Assembly: GCA_003695505.1 (NCBI GenBank)
Contig: RFIY01000152.1
Coordinates: forward strand, 1 to 6,613
DNA length: 6,613 bases
Source: J088 sp003695505 [NCBI: Candidatus Dadabacteria bacterium]
GTDB taxonomy: Bacteria > J088
Direction of reading: 5' to 3'
The notes under the pieces are model-generated. The model was given only the letters and a program-made list of their open reading frames with translations. It was not told the DNA's origin and did no database searches. Below, piece by piece: positions 5,755-6,613 of the stretch (positions are counted from its first letter, which is position 1; each line of letters begins with the position of its first letter). The position numbers and the translations under genes are program-made.

Positions 5755-6613
5755 CTGACGAGTGCTTTCTTGTCTGCGCTGTGGATACGGTATAGTACGC
5801 CGAGCAGTAGCGCGGCTGTGAACAACTTGGTTACGAGCCACCCCAATTGAAGTTCGCCGGGAATGTAGACCGCGCGCAGCGCTGCTGCAATGGCAACACA
5901 GAGCAGGGCGGGCACAAATTGCCTTACCGGTGGGGCAGGTTGGCCGAGAATCCAAACGGCGCAAACGCGATTCAGTAACGCGCTGACGAGAAACGAGACC
6001 AGCGTCGCCCACGCGGCGCCGGCCATGCCCCAGAGCGGGATCCACCACAGGTTCAGCAGCACATTGACGACAGCCGCAGTCAGCCCGACGACGCTAACCC
6101 AGAGCATCTTTCGAGTAAAGCCGATTAATCGCGCATGAAACCGGCCGAGATCATCCAGGACGTACGCTGCGACGATGATCCACATGAGCGCCCCGGCCGG
6201 AGCGTAGCGGCGATCGGCGAGAATGTACACGGTTTCGTCAGCACAAAGCAGTAGCAGTACACCGAGGCCAGCAACGAGGGCGAATGACTGCAGGGCAAGG
6301 CGATCTGACCCATTCAGGTCGCCATCGTTGCGTAGCCGAAACCAGTCCGGGAGCAAGCCACGCTGCAGGGCGGCGGCGGCGAGAGGAAGCATCATAGCAA
6401 GATTGTAGACAACGCTATAGAGGCCTGCATCTTCCGCGCTACGCATTTCGTAGAGAAGGACGCGATCAATTTGCCCGAGAGCAAATGTTCCGAGGGCGTA
6501 TGGGATCAATGGCACCGCGTAACCGGCGATGTAGCGTAAATGTTCCGTGTTCCAGGTTGGTCGCCGCAAAGGGAGCAGCGTACGGATGGCTGCGACCGCC
6601 AGCAACATCCAGG
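5751..6613 (-). CDS. Wzx/PST-type polysaccharide flippase, C-terminal part (partial)
   Basis: About 286 residues of a hydrophobic inner-membrane protein that runs off the right edge of the window. Family members are usually 400 to 500 residues, so the N-terminal third or more is missing; the Met at 6608 is internal, since a Trp codon precedes it in frame. Counting from that Met, roughly eight membrane segments are visible, near 29-51, 62-84, 105-125, 137-155, 170-190, 196-220, 230-247 and 256-273. The segment YAVPLIPYALGTFALGQIDR (30-49) with the following AGLYSVVYNLA (61-71) matches the central repeat of MATE-like oligosaccharide flippases. Such proteins flip undecaprenyl-diphosphate-linked repeat units to the periplasm. 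The stop codon overlaps the GT2 start by four bases, so the two genes are cotranscribed and probably serve the same glycan. Confidence 0.88.
   Translation of the reverse strand, partial: WMLLAVAAIRTLLPLRRPTWNTEHLRYIAGYAVPLIPYALGTFALGQIDRVLLYEMRSAEDAGLYSVVYNLAMMLPLAAAALQRGLLPDWFRLRNDGDLNGSDRLALQSFALVAGLGVLLLLCADETVYILADRRYAPAGALMWIIVAAYVLDDLGRFHARLIGFTRKMLWVSVVGLTAAVVNVLLNLWWIPLWGMAGAAWATLVSFLVSALLNRVCAVWILGQPAPPVRQFVPALLCVAIAAALRAVYIPGELQLGWLVTKLFTAALLLGVLYRIHSADKKALVR

Noticed and set aside
5755-6048. N-terminal extension of the GT2 protein into the flippase gene
   Set aside because: The 98 extra residues are Arg-rich and antagonise a clear membrane-protein frame; the ATGA overlap start fits the family.

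Overview
The window is a stretch of a bacterial surface-polysaccharide (O-antigen, capsule or exopolysaccharide) biosynthesis locus. It is moderately GC-rich by eye. A Wzx-type flippase fragment, two glycosyltransferases and several glycan- or small-molecule-modifying enzymes suggest a Gram-negative bacterium, possibly a proteobacterium. There is no rRNA, tRNA or housekeeping marker, so genus and species cannot be read from the sequence.

Layout, left to right: the last 39 codons of an unidentified plus-strand gene (ends at 119); a GT4-fold glycosyltransferase on plus (145-1257); a polysaccharide-deacetylase-like (NodB/CE4-fold) protein on minus (1266-2624), meeting the GT4 gene tail to tail with 8 bp between stops; a 64-bp divergent gap with a tandem 9-bp repeat and a perfect 10-bp-arm palindrome; a sulfotransferase-family protein on plus (2689-3633); an FkbM-family methyltransferase-like protein on minus (3612-4547) whose 3' end overlaps the sulfotransferase gene by 22 bp; a 310-bp gap with no convincing gene but a possible extended -10 promoter for the FkbM gene; a GT2 glycosyltransferase on minus (4858-5754); and the C-terminal part of a Wzx/PST-type flippase on minus (5751 to the window end), joined to the GT2 gene by an ATGA stop/start overlap.

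Inferred teamwork: the GT4 and GT2 enzymes would add sugars to a lipid-linked repeat unit, the flippase would move that unit across the inner membrane, and the sulfotransferase, FkbM-type methyltransferase and deacetylase-like protein would decorate it. The acceptor, sugars and order of steps cannot be read from the sequence. The strand changes at nearly every gene (+,+,-,+,-,-,-), which is unusual for such loci and suggests piecemeal assembly of modifying genes.

I found no CRISPR array, insertion sequence, tRNA, integrase or defence-type gene. The best leads for a second look are the palindrome sitting on the sulfotransferase start, non-canonical residues at motif positions in the FkbM, CE4-like and GT2 proteins, and the 310-bp spacer. 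I do not see strong evidence of an entirely new system.
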